A stretch of DNA of 64,000 nt from Rhizobium lusitanum (GCF_014189535.1 NZ_CP050307.1:992001-1056000); one strand, 5' to 3'. Positions 17,465 through 26,729 are shown, numbered from the stretch's first letter. Notes: a model not told the origin generated them from the sequence alone. Numbers and translations: made by a program.

Positions 17465-19264
17465 TCAAGCTGGCTCGAACAGCGGCGCGATCGTCATCTC
17501 CGGCACAAGCACCAAGCCCTTATCGGTGATGCGGATTTCCGGAATGACGGAGAGCGGGATCAGGTTGAAGCCCATATAGGGGATGGTACAGCCGGCCTTT
17601 TCCCATTCCACCTTCAATGCTTTCACCTCTTCGGCAACCTCGTGCACGCGCTTGTCGGACAGCAGCCCGGCGATCGGCAATGGCACCATGGCCGTCACCT
17701 TGCCGTCCATGACGACGCAGGCGCCGCCCTGCTTGGCTTCGATCGCATCGAGAGCGATCTGCATGTCCGTCTGATTGGTGCCGGCGACGATGATGTTGTG
17801 GCTATCGTGACCGACAGAGGAGGCCACCGCTCCCTTCTTCAAGCCAAAATTGTTCAGAAGACCATGCGCGACATTGCCTGATGATTTGCCGTGGCGTTCG
17901 ACCACGGTCACGAAGCAGAGGCCGTGACGATCGAAATGGGTCTGCCAATCATTGGCAGGTTCGAGTTCGACCGTGACATGGCCGAGCATGATGCCTGGCA
18001 GTTCGGTCTTGATCGTGTGGGCGATCACCGGTCCGGTCGGCAGTTCCGGGGTCAGCTTCAGGTTCTTCGGCAGCTTCACCGTATGGTAGGCGGCTTCCGG
18101 ATAACGATAGGGATTGGACAGCGCCGCATCGAGAACCGGCGTGATCTTGCTGTTCTCCACTACCAATTCGCCGCCATACCATGTGCTCACCGGCTTCAGG
18201 TCGTCGGTCAGGAGCACGAGATCGGCACGGCGACCGCCGCCGAGGCCGCCGATTTCGTTCTCCATGCCGAAGCGGGTCGCACCATGCAGCGAGCCCATGG
18301 CCCAGGCCTGCTCCGGCGTCATGCCGGCCACGACCGCCTGACGCGTCACCCAATCGAGACCAAAGAATAGCAGATCGTCAGCATCGCGGTCGTCGGTGCA
18401 CACCGCAATTCGCTTGTGGGACGCGCCGAGTTCGGTGATGGTCTTGATCGCGTGCGGCAGGCTATGCCACGCCGTCGTTGGCGGGCCGCCGCGCAGGAAT
18501 AGCCAGATACCAGCCTCCAGCAGGTCGTCGGCAATCTCGCGGTCGATGGCCTCATGCGTATCGGTGACGCCGGATGCTGCGTAGGCGGCCACGAATTCCC
18601 GACCGTAGACATGACCCGAGACTGGGCGTCCGCGCTCCAGCGCTGCCGCAAGAATGGCATGGCTGCGCTCATCGCCCATTGCCACGGGCACGAAATCCAT
18701 TTTCTCGCCAAGTGCTACAGCTTCCGGCCATTTGTCAAAAAGGGCCGCGATCTTTCCCGGCGTCAGGTCGCCGCCGGCGGTTTCAAGCTCAGGTGACGTG
18801 GCGGGCACGGTACTCGGCACGGTCAGGAAAATCGACAGCGGCGCATGGCGGGCATCCTCAAGCATCGCCTCGACACCGGCGACATCCATGACGTTGCCGA
18901 TTTCGTGGCTATCGCAGAAGATCGTCGTCGTACCGTTCAGAAGTGCACCCTCGGCATAGGCGCAGGCGGTCACCATGCTCGATTCGATATGGATGTGCGG
19001 ATCGACGAGGCCGGGCGCAATGATCCCGCCCCTGGCGTCGTAAAGTTTGGCGCCACTGCCCCTATAACTGCCGGCCGGCTTGACCGCGGCGATTCGGCCG
19101 CCGGAAATCCAGACTTCCTTGTCCGAAAGGATGCGCTCGGAATAGGTCGAGAGAACGCGCGCGCCCTGAATGACCAGATCGGGATCTCGGCGGGTGGACG
19201 CGACGTCGGCGAGCGTGCGCGTCATGGTCGAGAGTGGCTTGACGGAAAAACGGGTGAGCGTCAT
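17465..19264 (-). CDS. ade: Adenine deaminase
   Basis: Amidohydrolase of 599 residues that converts adenine to hypoxanthine and ammonia. The metal-site motif [10 protein letters not shown] is near residue 87, with CDSHEIGN following, and the C-terminal adenine deaminase domain is present, giving the usual family length. It is the last gene of a leftward set: acylphosphatase-like protein, Rieske protein, GST-like protein, then this enzyme after an 18-base gap. Some members of the superfamily also deaminate N6-methyladenine, so the exact base is not proven by sequence. Linked to guanine deaminase in the divergent operon. Confidence 0.92.
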   Translation of the reverse strand: MTLTRFSVKPLSTMTRTLADVASTRRDPDLVIQGARVLSTYSERILSDKEVWISGGRIAAVKPAGSYRGSGAKLYDARGGIIAPGLVDPHIHIESSMVTACAYAEGALLNGTTTIFCDSHEIGNVMDVAGVEAMLEDARHAPLSIFLTVPSTVPATSPELETAGGDLTPGKIAALFDKWPEAVALGEKMDFVPVAMGDERSHAILAAALERGRPVSGHVYGREFVAAYAASGVTDTHEAIDREIADDLLEAGIWLFLRGGPPTTAWHSLPHAIKTITELGASHKRIAVCTDDRDADDLLFFGLDWVTRQAVVAGMTPEQAWAMGSLHGATRFGMENEIGGLGGGRRADLVLLTDDLKPVSTWYGGELVVENSKITPVLDAALSNPYRYPEAAYHTVKLPKNLKLTPELPTGPVIAHTIKTELPGIMLGHVTVELEPANDWQTHFDRHGLCFVTVVERHGKSSGNVAHGLLNNFGLKKGAVASSVGHDSHNIIVAGTNQTDMQIALDAIEAKQGGACVVMDGKVTAMVPLPIAGLLSDKRVHEVAEEVKALKVEWEKAGCTIPYMGFNLIPLSVIPEIRITDKGLVLVPEMTIAPLFEPA

Positions 19265-19282
19265 CGAATATCCAATTCAAAA

Positions 19283-19915
19283 TCAATGATAATCGGGAAT
19301 ACCGGGCATGGTGCGAAAGCCGTCGAGGGTACGGAAACGACGCACCCATCGGCGTAGCGCCGGATAGTCGTCGTGACCGACGCCGTAATCGCGGCTGAGC
19401 GCAAAGGACGGGAACAGCGTCAGATCCGCCAGCGTCGGGCCATCGCCGACGAACCACTCGAACCCGTCGAAGTGGCGCAGCGTCATATGGTCGTCCATGA
19501 TGCGGAAAGCCTTGCGGGCTGCGGCGCTGAGGACAGCTTCGTCGCCCGGCGTATCAAACAGCGATTGCAGGCGTGCGGCAACGGCAGGCGCAAGCGCCGT
19601 CGCGGAGAAATGCAGCCACTTTGCCGTCAGACCGAAACTTGCCGCATCCTCAGGTAGCCAGCGCCGCGCCGGGTCGTAAGCCTTGGCGAGATAGGCGAGG
19701 ATCGCTTCCGTGCCGTTAAGCACAAGGTCGCCGTCGGTGAGCACTGGCATGGTGCCGAGCGGATTGAGTGCCAGCATGGCCGGCTTGCTCTCCTCCTTGC
19801 CCGGAAACATGTCGACGGCGATGGTCTTGTGCGCAAGACCTAGCATGGAGAGGAGCAGGCGAACGCGATAGCTTCCCTCATCCATCTCGTAATTATAGAG
19901 CGTGATCTCCGCCAT
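19283..19915 (-). CDS. Glutathione S-transferase-like protein
   Basis: Soluble protein of 210 residues with an N-terminal thioredoxin-like GST domain (residues 1-80, with cis-Pro region GTMPVL and the glutathione-binding phrase NGTEAILAYL) and a C-terminal helical domain. Its start codon overlaps the Rieske protein stop (TGATG), so the two are co-translated. In Pseudomonas putida CBB5 the GST-like NdmE is a structural part of the NdmC-NdmD-NdmE 7-methylxanthine demethylase; the analogous coupling here suggests a role in an oxygenase complex, not detoxification (inference). The ATG at 19915 was chosen for the overlap and a family-like N-terminus. Confidence 0.8.
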   Translation of the reverse strand: MAEITLYNYEMDEGSYRVRLLLSMLGLAHKTIAVDMFPGKEESKPAMLALNPLGTMPVLTDGDLVLNGTEAILAYLAKAYDPARRWLPEDAASFGLTAKWLHFSATALAPAVAARLQSLFDTPGDEAVLSAAARKAFRIMDDHMTLRHFDGFEWFVGDGPTLADLTLFPSFALSRDYGVGHDDYPALRRWVRRFRTLDGFRTMPGIPDYH

Positions 19916-20577
19916 CAGGCGACCTCCGCCATAGTTTCGAGGTCGAAACGAAAACCTTCGGCCCATTGCGCATAATGCTTCTGCTTCGCACCGGCATTGA
20001 CCGCCGGCGAGCCGAGAATGACGATATGAACGGCGGTCTTTTCCGGCGAGACGACCTGAACCGCAACCAACAACCTGTCATCAACGGCCGGCAATACGCC
20101 GACATTCCCGACGAGATTGCTGGTGCCGGCCTTCGCCAGCGCCGCCAAGATCTCATCCGCCCGGCGCTCGACATAAAGGCTACGCACCGGGGTAACGCCC
20201 ATAGCGGCGTCGACGTCGGGAAAGGAGGCTTCCGACGCCGTTGTCGCCCAGATGATCCCGTATCTTTCCTCTGCAAAGTAGGTCGGCACTTTGATCGTCT
20301 GCGGCACCTCTAGGCTCGGATGCGCGGGAATGTAGCGACATTGCCCGGCGGTGTCGTACTGCCAGCCGTGATAGAGACAGGCGATGTGGTCGCCACGGAC
20401 GAAACCGAAGCTGAGACGCATGCCACGATGCGGACAGCGGTCCTCCCAGACATGCGCATTGCCGCTATTGTCGCGCCAGACGACGATCTCGCTGCCCTCG
20501 ACGATGGCACCCGCCGACGTTCCCAATTCGATCGATGCCGACAGGGCGACAGGCACCCATCCCGCTTCCAATTTCAT
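19915..20577 (-). CDS. Stand-alone Rieske [2Fe-2S] protein
   Basis: Protein of 220 residues with a full Rieske domain: C48-P-H50 and C67-LY-H70, 16 residues between H50 and C67. The remaining 120 residues lack the D/E-x2-H-x4-H iron site of an oxygenase, and there is no flavin or NAD motif, so it is neither a complete oxygenase nor a reductase. A catalytic subunit lacking a cluster is encoded in the divergent operon (25861-26718); this protein is the obvious candidate to supply electrons to it. Overlaps its upstream neighbour by four bases and its downstream GST-like neighbour by one. Confidence 0.85.
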   Translation of the reverse strand: MKLEAGWVPVALSASIELGTSAGAIVEGSEIVVWRDNSGNAHVWEDRCPHRGMRLSFGFVRGDHIACLYHGWQYDTAGQCRYIPAHPSLEVPQTIKVPTYFAEERYGIIWATTASEASFPDVDAAMGVTPVRSLYVERRADEILAALAKAGTSNLVGNVGVLPAVDDRLLVAVQVVSPEKTAVHIVILGSPAVNAGAKQKHYAQWAEGFRFDLETMAEVA

Positions 20578-20810
20578 ATGTCACTCCGCTCGATATCGAG
20601 AATGATGCAGTCATAGGGCCCAAGGCTGCAGGCCATTTCGAAGGCATCGACGAGATCTACCTGCCCTTTGACGGCGAGTCTTGCCGTCATTGCATCACAG
20701 GCTTCCATCTCGATGTCCAGATCCAGCCGACGGGCGCGATGCTGTGCAAACTCGATGAAACTGTCGCAGACCATTTGCCCTCGAAAGATAAATCGCGCAC
20801 GCTCGGTCAT
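20574..20810 (-). CDS. Small acylphosphatase-fold-like protein, function unknown
   Basis: Protein of 78 residues, first in the leftward operon and overlapping the Rieske gene by four bases. The layout, with a strand, then a helix, then strands and a second helix ending near LGPYDCIILDIE, recalls the acylphosphatase ferredoxin-like fold. The catalytic GxVQGVxxR loop is replaced by RGQMVCDSF and the catalytic Asn region is not recognisable, so hydrolysis is unlikely. It may be an assembly or substrate-sensing partner. Family assignment is tentative. Confidence 0.6.
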   Translation of the reverse strand: MTERARFIFRGQMVCDSFIEFAQHRARRLDLDIEMEACDAMTARLAVKGQVDLVDAFEMACSLGPYDCIILDIERSDI

Positions 20811-21059
20811 ATTGCGGAATGTCCGTTCGCCCTAGCCATGCCTCACCTTTTGCATTAAAAATACTCACGATGCATAAAAATTATACGTGCTTTACTTTTA
20901 GGCATTCTATCCGGCCTCCCCATGAAAATTCAAGGGCCTACGCAGAGCTGCCAACAAGCCATGTGAGCAAAGCACCCAGAGCGCCCTTCTGCAACTGGCA
21001 TAATTGTTGCGTCGATATCCGCTGGACGCGGTTGGCGTGCCAAACCAAAAGAGGATTTC
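20811..21059. promoter_or_regulatory. Divergent control region of the purine locus
   Basis: 249 bases between the two divergent operons. The left half is notably AT-rich (20855-20910), with ATGCAT-like elements, unlike the flanking GC-rich DNA. The right half holds the candidate sigma-54 promoter listed separately. No gene is supported here. Confidence 0.5.
20996..21011 (+). promoter_or_regulatory. Candidate sigma-54 (RpoN) promoter
   Basis: TGGCATAATTGTTGCG matches the consensus TGGCAC-N5-TTGCA with exact spacing between the GG and GC dinucleotides (12 bases). Transcription would begin near 21022, about 38 bases before the binding-protein start codon. RpoN with NtrC controls nitrogen scavenging in rhizobia, which fits purine use. 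No convincing NtrC site was identified upstream. Confidence 0.55.
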
Positions 21060-22181
21060 ATGATTGACTTGCGTTCGCTGTCCCGTCGCGGATTTTTGAA
21101 TATGAGCGCTGCCGGCGCGGCTGCCTTGACGCTGCCTGCCGGCCTTGCCAGCCAGGCGCTCGCGGCGGCATCCTTTCCCGCCATCAAGGAAGAGGACGCG
21201 GTCGTTGGCTTCGGCCATGTCGGGCCGATTTCGGATGAGGGCTGGACCTGGGCGCACCACCAGGGCCTGCTCGCGGTCAAGGCCGCCTATCCAAAGCTGA
21301 AAAAGATTCTCGAAGTCGAGAACATCCCCTATTCGGCCGATGCGACCCGCACCTATCGCCAGTTTGTCAGCCAGGGCGCCAACATCATCTTCGATACGTC
21401 CTCGAATGGTGACTTCCTGCATGCCGTCGTCAAGCAGGCCCCCGAGGTTGCCTTCCTGGAATGCGGCGGCCTCGTCAACATGGACAATCTCGGCTGGTAT
21501 TACCTGGCGCACTGGTATCCGACCTATGTCATCGGCGTTGCCGCTGGCCACCTGTCGAAGACCGGCAAGCTTGGCTATGTCGCCTCCTTCCCCGTCTCGT
21601 CGGTGTTCGCCTCCACCAACGCCTTCCTGATGGGCGCCCGTTCCGTCAATCCGAATGCGACGCTGCAGACCATCGCCATCAATTCCTGGTTCGACCCGCA
21701 GGCTGCCACCCAGGCCGGCACGGCGCTCATCGATAATGGTTGCGACTTCCTGTTCGGCATCATGGATGAAGCCGGTTACCTCCAGGTCGCCGAAAAGCGT
21801 GGCGTCTGGGCCGCCATGTGGAACACCGACGTCCGCCGCTATGGCCCGAATTCCTACGTCTCCTCCGTCCTCATCGATTTCAACAAGTTCTATGTCGATC
21901 AGGTCGGCAAGCGCCTTGCCGGCACCTGGGCGCCAAGCGACACGCTTTTCGCGCTGGGCGCCGGCGTCGATCGTGACAAATGGGGCGAGAAGGTTCCGGC
22001 CGATGTCGCTGCTGCCGCCGACGCGGTACGCGAGAAGATCATCGGCGGCTGGTCGCCGTTTGCAGGCGAGATCAAGGATTCGACCGGCAAGGTCCGCGTC
22101 GCCGCCGGCCAGGCGATGACCGACAACGATCTCTACACCTGGGATTGGTCGGTCGAAGGCGTCACGGGCCTCAGCGCCTGA
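21060..22181 (+). CDS. BMP-family nucleoside/nucleobase ABC transporter binding protein
   Basis: Binding protein of 373 residues of the basic membrane protein (PnrA/BMP) family, which typically serves purine nucleosides or bases. The N-terminus carries a twin-arginine-type signal (SRRGFL near residue 8) followed by a hydrophobic Ala/Leu stretch and a cleavage region near SQALA, so it is probably Tat-exported, unlike most binding proteins. The start follows AGAGGA at good distance. First gene of the rightward operon, ahead of an ATPase, two permeases, an oxygenase subunit and guanine deaminase. Confidence 0.88.
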   Translation: MIDLRSLSRRGFLNMSAAGAAALTLPAGLASQALAAASFPAIKEEDAVVGFGHVGPISDEGWTWAHHQGLLAVKAAYPKLKKILEVENIPYSADATRTYRQFVSQGANIIFDTSSNGDFLHAVVKQAPEVAFLECGGLVNMDNLGWYYLAHWYPTYVIGVAAGHLSKTGKLGYVASFPVSSVFASTNAFLMGARSVNPNATLQTIAINSWFDPQAATQAGTALIDNGCDFLFGIMDEAGYLQVAEKRGVWAAMWNTDVRRYGPNSYVSSVLIDFNKFYVDQVGKRLAGTWAPSDTLFALGAGVDRDKWGEKVPADVAAAADAVREKIIGGWSPFAGEIKDSTGKVRVAAGQAMTDNDLYTWDWSVEGVTGLSA

Positions 22182-22205
22182 TCGATATCATCGCTCAATA
22201 AAAAC

Positions 22206-22226
22206 CTGGCCGGCGCGTCCGGCCAG
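22206..22226 (+). terminator. Intercistronic stem-loop after the binding-protein gene
   Basis: Perfect 8-bp arms (CTGGCCGG and CCGGCCAG) with a five-base loop, 24 bases after the binding-protein stop and before the ATPase. No T-run. Such stem-loops often stabilise or partly end the transcript so that the binding protein outnumbers the transporter. Confidence 0.55.
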
Positions 22227-22309
22227 AGTTACTCTTCATGACATGCTGGTGCCCTTCCGATGACTGAAATCGCGCCCCCTTTCTCCGCCCCCCGGGCACA
22301 CCGCCTCTG

Positions 22310-23833
22310 GTGCAACTCAAGGGCATCGCCAAATATTTTCCGGGTGTCATCGCCAACGAGAATGTCGATCTCGACGTTTTGCCGGGCGAGATCCATGCAC
22401 TGCTCGGCGAAAACGGCGCCGGCAAATCGACCTTGATGAACATCCTGACCGGTATTTACCAACCCGATGCCGGCGAGATCATCATCGACGGCTATGCCAA
22501 GCAGTTTGCCTCGCCGCTTCAGGCGATCGCCGCCGGCATCGGCATGGTGCATCAGCATTTCAAATTGGTGCAGGCCTTCACCGTGGCCGAGAACATCCAT
22601 CTCGGCTGGTCGGAGACGCCGCGCCGTGCCTCGGCGCAGGTATTGGAAGCGCGCACGGCCACATTGGCTGCGAAATTCAACCTACAGACCCGTCCCGGCG
22701 CCCGCGTCAGCGATCTTTCAACCGGCGAGCAGCAGCGCGTCGAGATCCTGCGCGTCCTGACGCGGCAGGCCCGCGTGCTGATCCTCGACGAACCGACCGC
22801 TGTGCTGACGCCGGCTGAAGCCCGCGAACTGTTCAAGGCGCTGCGCGATTTCGTGGCCCAGGGCAACGCCGTTATCTTCATCAGCCACAAGCTCGATGAA
22901 GTCCTGGAGATTTCCGATCGCATCAGCATCCTGCGCGGCGGTCGCAAGATCGCCACGGAGAAGACGGCCGACTGCAATCCGCGCATGCTGGCAAAATTGA
23001 TGGTGGGACGCGACATCGTGCTTGCCGATATGCGGCAACGGGCGGCAGGGGCCGCACCGATCTCGCCCGACCCGGTGCTTAGCCTCGACAATGTGTCCGC
23101 CCTTAACGATGCCGGCGACGAAGCCTTGCATGGTATCTCGCTGCAGGTTCATGCAGGCGAGATTTTGGGAGTTGCGGGCGTAGCGGGCAATGGCCAGCGT
23201 GAACTCAGCCAGGTGCTGGCGGGCATGCGGCCGATCAGCGGCGGACGCATCCTGATCGAAGGGGCGCCTGTTGGGCGTAGCAATGCCGCCGCCTTCGTCG
23301 AGCGCGGTATCGGCCATATCCCTGAAGACCGATTGCATAGTGGACTGGCACCCGCGCTCAGCATTACCGTCAATGCCGTGATGCGCGAATACAAGCACCC
23401 TCCGGTTTCATCCGGGGGTGCCTATCGCCCAAGTTCTGCGACGGCGCTTGCCAAGGAAATCGCAGCAGTCGCAGATGTCGCTATCCCGGATTTCGCCATG
23501 CCCATCCGCAACCTCTCGGGCGGAAACCAGCAGCGCCTCGTCGCCCGCCGCGAGATGCGTATCGCGAACAAGGTGCTGATTGCCGCCTATCCAAGCCGAG
23601 GCCTCGACGTCGGCGCCATCAATACAATGCTGCGCTATATCGTCGAATTACGCGACGCCGGTGCGGGGATCGTGCTGATTTCCGAGGAATTGGAAGAACT
23701 CTTGAACCTCTCGGACCGCATCGCCGTCCTCTACGAAGGCAGGGTCATGGGGGTCGTCGACAACGACAAGGCCGATATCGACCAGATCGGTCTCATGATG
23801 GGCGGCCGCGCCCAAACGAGCGAGGTTGCCTGA
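22310..23833 (+). CDS. BMP-type ABC transporter dual ATPase
   Basis: Tandem ATPase of 507 residues. Domain one has GENGAGKST and LSTGEQQR; domain two has a degenerate P-loop (GVAGNGQREL), the signature LSGGNQQR and the altered Walker B (AYPSRGLDVGA) usual for this family. The N-terminus is uncertain. GTG 22310 is the first start in the open frame but lacks a ribosome binding site. ATG 22260 opens MTEIAPPFSAP in another frame and would join this frame if the six-C run at 22288-22293 had one more C. A base lost in the run, real or by sequencing error, is likely. The ATPase core is unaffected. Confidence 0.88.
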   Translation: MQLKGIAKYFPGVIANENVDLDVLPGEIHALLGENGAGKSTLMNILTGIYQPDAGEIIIDGYAKQFASPLQAIAAGIGMVHQHFKLVQAFTVAENIHLGWSETPRRASAQVLEARTATLAAKFNLQTRPGARVSDLSTGEQQRVEILRVLTRQARVLILDEPTAVLTPAEARELFKALRDFVAQGNAVIFISHKLDEVLEISDRISILRGGRKIATEKTADCNPRMLAKLMVGRDIVLADMRQRAAGAAPISPDPVLSLDNVSALNDAGDEALHGISLQVHAGEILGVAGVAGNGQRELSQVLAGMRPISGGRILIEGAPVGRSNAAAFVERGIGHIPEDRLHSGLAPALSITVNAVMREYKHPPVSSGGAYRPSSATALAKEIAAVADVAIPDFAMPIRNLSGGNQQRLVARREMRIANKVLIAAYPSRGLDVGAINTMLRYIVELRDAGAGIVLISEELEELLNLSDRIAVLYEGRVMGVVDNDKADIDQIGLMMGGRAQTSEVA

Positions 23834-23834
23834 C

Positions 23835-24878
23835 ATGGCCGCATCCTGGCGTCTACAGCGCATGCCCTCCGCCTCGCCCGCCATTGCCTTTGGCGCGCGC
23901 ATCGCCGCCATTGTTCTGGCATTGGTCTTCGCCAGCCTCATCCTGGCCGCCACCGGTGCCAATCCGCTCGAACTTGCCACGGAAGTGATTGATGCGAGCT
24001 TCGGCTCCAGCTTTGGTCTTCAGGATCTCGGCGTTCTTGTCGTCCCTCTGATCTTAACTGGGCTTTCGGTTGCGGTCGGCCAGCAGATCGGCGTCTGGAA
24101 CATCGGCGCCGAGGGGCAATTCTACGCGGGTGCCTTTGGCGCCGCCACGGTCGGCCTTTTCGTGCCCGGTCCGCCGGTCGTGATCCTGCCGTTGATGTTC
24201 GTTGCCGGCCTTGCCGGCGGCGCTGTCTGGATCCTCATCCCGACGCTCGCCCGCGCCTATGGCAACGTCAACGAGCTGATCACCACGCTGCTCCTCAACT
24301 TCGTCGCCATCCTCCTGGTCTTCTATGTCTCCACCGGCGCCTGGCGCGACCGGATGTCAAACTCAGCGACGCGGAGACTATCGGCCGAGATTCCGGAATT
24401 GTGGGGATCGGTCCATTGGGGGTTTGCAATCGCCATTCTGGCCGCACTTGCCGTGGCGGCAGTTCTCGCCTTCTCACGTTGGGGTTATGAGGTGCGCCTC
24501 GTCGGCTCCAATCCGTCTGCGGCGCATTACGCCGGCATGCCGGCACGCCGCCATCTCATCACCGTCATGCTGCTCTCCGGCGCAATCGCTGGTCTTGCCG
24601 GCATGCTGGAGATCGCCGGCACGGTACACCGGTTGCAGGGTGGCATTTCCAACAACTACGGCTATCTCGGCATCATGGTCGCGGTTCTCGCGCGCAACTC
24701 CGCCATCGGCGTCATCTTCTCCGCCGCGCTGATGGCCTTCATCCTCAATTCCGGCATCATCCTGCAAACCCAGGGGCTGACGACGTCAGCGGTGCTGGCA
24801 ATCACCGGCCTTATCCTGTTCCTGACGGCGATCGGCGACGAACTCGCCCACTACCGCATCGCCCGCGACAAGGTTTGA
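23835..24878 (+). CDS. BMP-type ABC transporter permease 1
   Basis: Membrane protein of 347 residues with about eight to ten hydrophobic segments, of the branched-chain/BMP permease superfamily (YufP/NupP type). Starts one base after the ATPase stop; the ATG at 23835 was chosen over a TTG three codons earlier. The next permease begins 14 bases after its stop. Confidence 0.9.
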   Translation: MAASWRLQRMPSASPAIAFGARIAAIVLALVFASLILAATGANPLELATEVIDASFGSSFGLQDLGVLVVPLILTGLSVAVGQQIGVWNIGAEGQFYAGAFGAATVGLFVPGPPVVILPLMFVAGLAGGAVWILIPTLARAYGNVNELITTLLLNFVAILLVFYVSTGAWRDRMSNSATRRLSAEIPELWGSVHWGFAIAILAALAVAAVLAFSRWGYEVRLVGSNPSAAHYAGMPARRHLITVMLLSGAIAGLAGMLEIAGTVHRLQGGISNNYGYLGIMVAVLARNSAIGVIFSAALMAFILNSGIILQTQGLTTSAVLAITGLILFLTAIGDELAHYRIARDKV

Positions 24879-24892
24879 AGGGAAAAGAGACC

Positions 24893-25828
24893 ATGGAACT
24901 TCTGACCGGCCTCCTCACCACAGCCTTCCTCGCCGGCGGCGTGCTGGCGCTTGCCGCTCTCGGCGAAGTGCTTGCCGAACGTGTCGGTGTCGTCAATCTC
25001 GGTGTCGAGGGCCTGATGGCCATGGGGGCCATCACGGCAATCGCGACGGTCGCCGCCTTCCCATCGCCGGCCATCGGCTTTATCGCGGCGCTGGCAGTCG
25101 GCGCGATCTTCGGCATGGTCTTTGCCACCGCCACCGTTTTGCTGCGCGCCAATCAGGTGCTCTGTGGTCTGGCGTTGACGCTGATGGGCAACGGCATCGC
25201 CTCCAGCATCGGCCGCGCCTATTCCGGCATGCCGGCACGCGCCACCTTTTCCGGGATCGAGATCCCGCTGCTGAGTGATATCCCCATTCTCGGCAAGGCG
25301 TTCTTCTCGCAGAACATCCTTGTCTACCTCATCTATATCATTCTGCCGGTGGCACTGAGCTACATCATGTTCCGCACCCGCCACGGCCTCAACCTGCGTG
25401 CCGTCGGTGAAAACCCGGCGGCAGCGGATGCCGCCGGCATTTCAGTCAATCTCATCCGCTTCGCCTATGTGACGGCCGGCTCGGCGCTTGCAGCCGGGGC
25501 CGGCGCCTACCTGACGCTTGCCTTCGTGCCCTCCTGGTCCGACGGCGTGATAGCCGGGCGCGGCTGGATCGCGGTGGCGCTGGTGATCTTTGCCGGCTAT
25601 CGGCCGATCCCGGCTGTTCTTTCCGGTCTGCTATTCGGCCTCATCACCGCGCTCGGCTTCGTGGGTCAGGCGCGCGGCTGGCCAATCGCGCCCGCCTTTC
25701 TGTCCATGCTGCCCTATCTCGGCACCATGGCCTTCATTATCGTGCCGGTCCTTGCCTGGCAGCGCATGCGCCGTATCATGGCCGCACCCGCCGCAATCGG
25801 CCTGCCCTATTATCGCGATGTCCGCTAA
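24893..25828 (+). CDS. BMP-type ABC transporter permease 2
   Basis: Membrane protein of 311 residues, partner of the upstream permease (YufQ/NupQ type). It has the phrase LGVEGLMAMGA near residue 35 that is common to this permease group. The ATG at 24893 was chosen for the GGGAAAAGAG site just upstream. Ends 32 bases before the oxygenase subunit gene. Confidence 0.9.
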   Translation: MELLTGLLTTAFLAGGVLALAALGEVLAERVGVVNLGVEGLMAMGAITAIATVAAFPSPAIGFIAALAVGAIFGMVFATATVLLRANQVLCGLALTLMGNGIASSIGRAYSGMPARATFSGIEIPLLSDIPILGKAFFSQNILVYLIYIILPVALSYIMFRTRHGLNLRAVGENPAAADAAGISVNLIRFAYVTAGSALAAGAGAYLTLAFVPSWSDGVIAGRGWIAVALVIFAGYRPIPAVLSGLLFGLITALGFVGQARGWPIAPAFLSMLPYLGTMAFIIVPVLAWQRMRRIMAAPAAIGLPYYRDVR

Positions 25829-25860
25829 GGTAGATCAATGGACAAGGAAAAGAGCGTCGC

Positions 25861-26718
25861 ATGAGCCAATGTTCCGACAAGGCAGCCCTCGATCAGTGGT
25901 ATGCGCTTGAGACAGAAAAGGAGATTCCGTTCGGAACCTCCGCAAACCGTCTTCTCGGCACCAATCTCACGGTCACGCGCGACAGGGACGGCACGGTCCT
26001 TGTCAAAGCCGATGGACGGGAAGAGCCGCTGCCGCTGATCAAGCGCTTCGGCCTCGTCTGGACCACGCTCGGCACACCGGCCGGTGGTCTTTTCGATTTG
26101 CCGGAAGCCGATGAGCCGGATCGGCGCGTCGTCAATTGCGGCACGGTCGCGGTGCGCGCCTCCGGCCTCAGGATCGTCGAGAACTTCCTCGACCTGGCGC
26201 ATTTTCCCTTCGTCCACACCGATATCCTCGGCGCCGAACCGCATACCGAGGTGACGCAGTACAATGTCGAGATCCGCCGCGACGTCGATGAGGTGTGGGC
26301 AACCAATTGCCAGTTCTTCCAGCCGCAGGCGGCCCTTTCGGCCAGCGAAGGTATCATGACCGACTACATCTATCGCGTCATGACCCCGTTCACGACCCTG
26401 CTCTACAAGACCTGCCCGAATGCGGCCAACCGCTGGGACGTGATCTGCCTCTTCGTGCAGCCGCTCGATCCCGACCGCTGCCGCGCCCATCCAGTGATGT
26501 TCCTGATCGACGACGTTTCGACCACGACGGAGCTGGTGCATTTCCAGCAGCTCATCTTCCTGCAGGACCGCATCATTCTTGAGAACCAGCGCCCCGTACT
26601 GCTACCGCTGGAGCCGCGCGCCGAAATCCCGACGCGGGCCGACGCCACCTCGATTGCCTATCGTCGCTGGCTGAAGGAAAAAGGCATTACTTACGGCACG
26701 ACGATCATGGCCGCCTGA
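25861..26718 (+). CDS. Rieske-type oxygenase catalytic subunit lacking its own Rieske cluster
   Basis: Protein of 285 residues with the mononuclear iron site of Rieske oxygenases: N108, D111, H114 and H119 in ENFLDLAHFPFVH, with the canonical D-x2-H-x4-H spacing. The N-terminal 75 residues look like the outer strands of a Rieske domain (WYALETEKEIPFG, then FGLVWTTLG), but the two Cys-x-His/Cys-x2-His loops between them are missing. It therefore needs an external Rieske donor, probably the protein at 19915-20577. P. putida NdmC, the 7-methylxanthine oxygenase subunit, has the same lack. It lies between purine permeases and guanine deaminase, so a purine derivative is the likely substrate (inference). 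Confidence 0.82.
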   Translation: MSQCSDKAALDQWYALETEKEIPFGTSANRLLGTNLTVTRDRDGTVLVKADGREEPLPLIKRFGLVWTTLGTPAGGLFDLPEADEPDRRVVNCGTVAVRASGLRIVENFLDLAHFPFVHTDILGAEPHTEVTQYNVEIRRDVDEVWATNCQFFQPQAALSASEGIMTDYIYRVMTPFTTLLYKTCPNAANRWDVICLFVQPLDPDRCRAHPVMFLIDDVSTTTELVHFQQLIFLQDRIILENQRPVLLPLEPRAEIPTRADATSIAYRRWLKEKGITYGTTIMAA

Positions 26719-26729
26719 GAGAGAATGCA

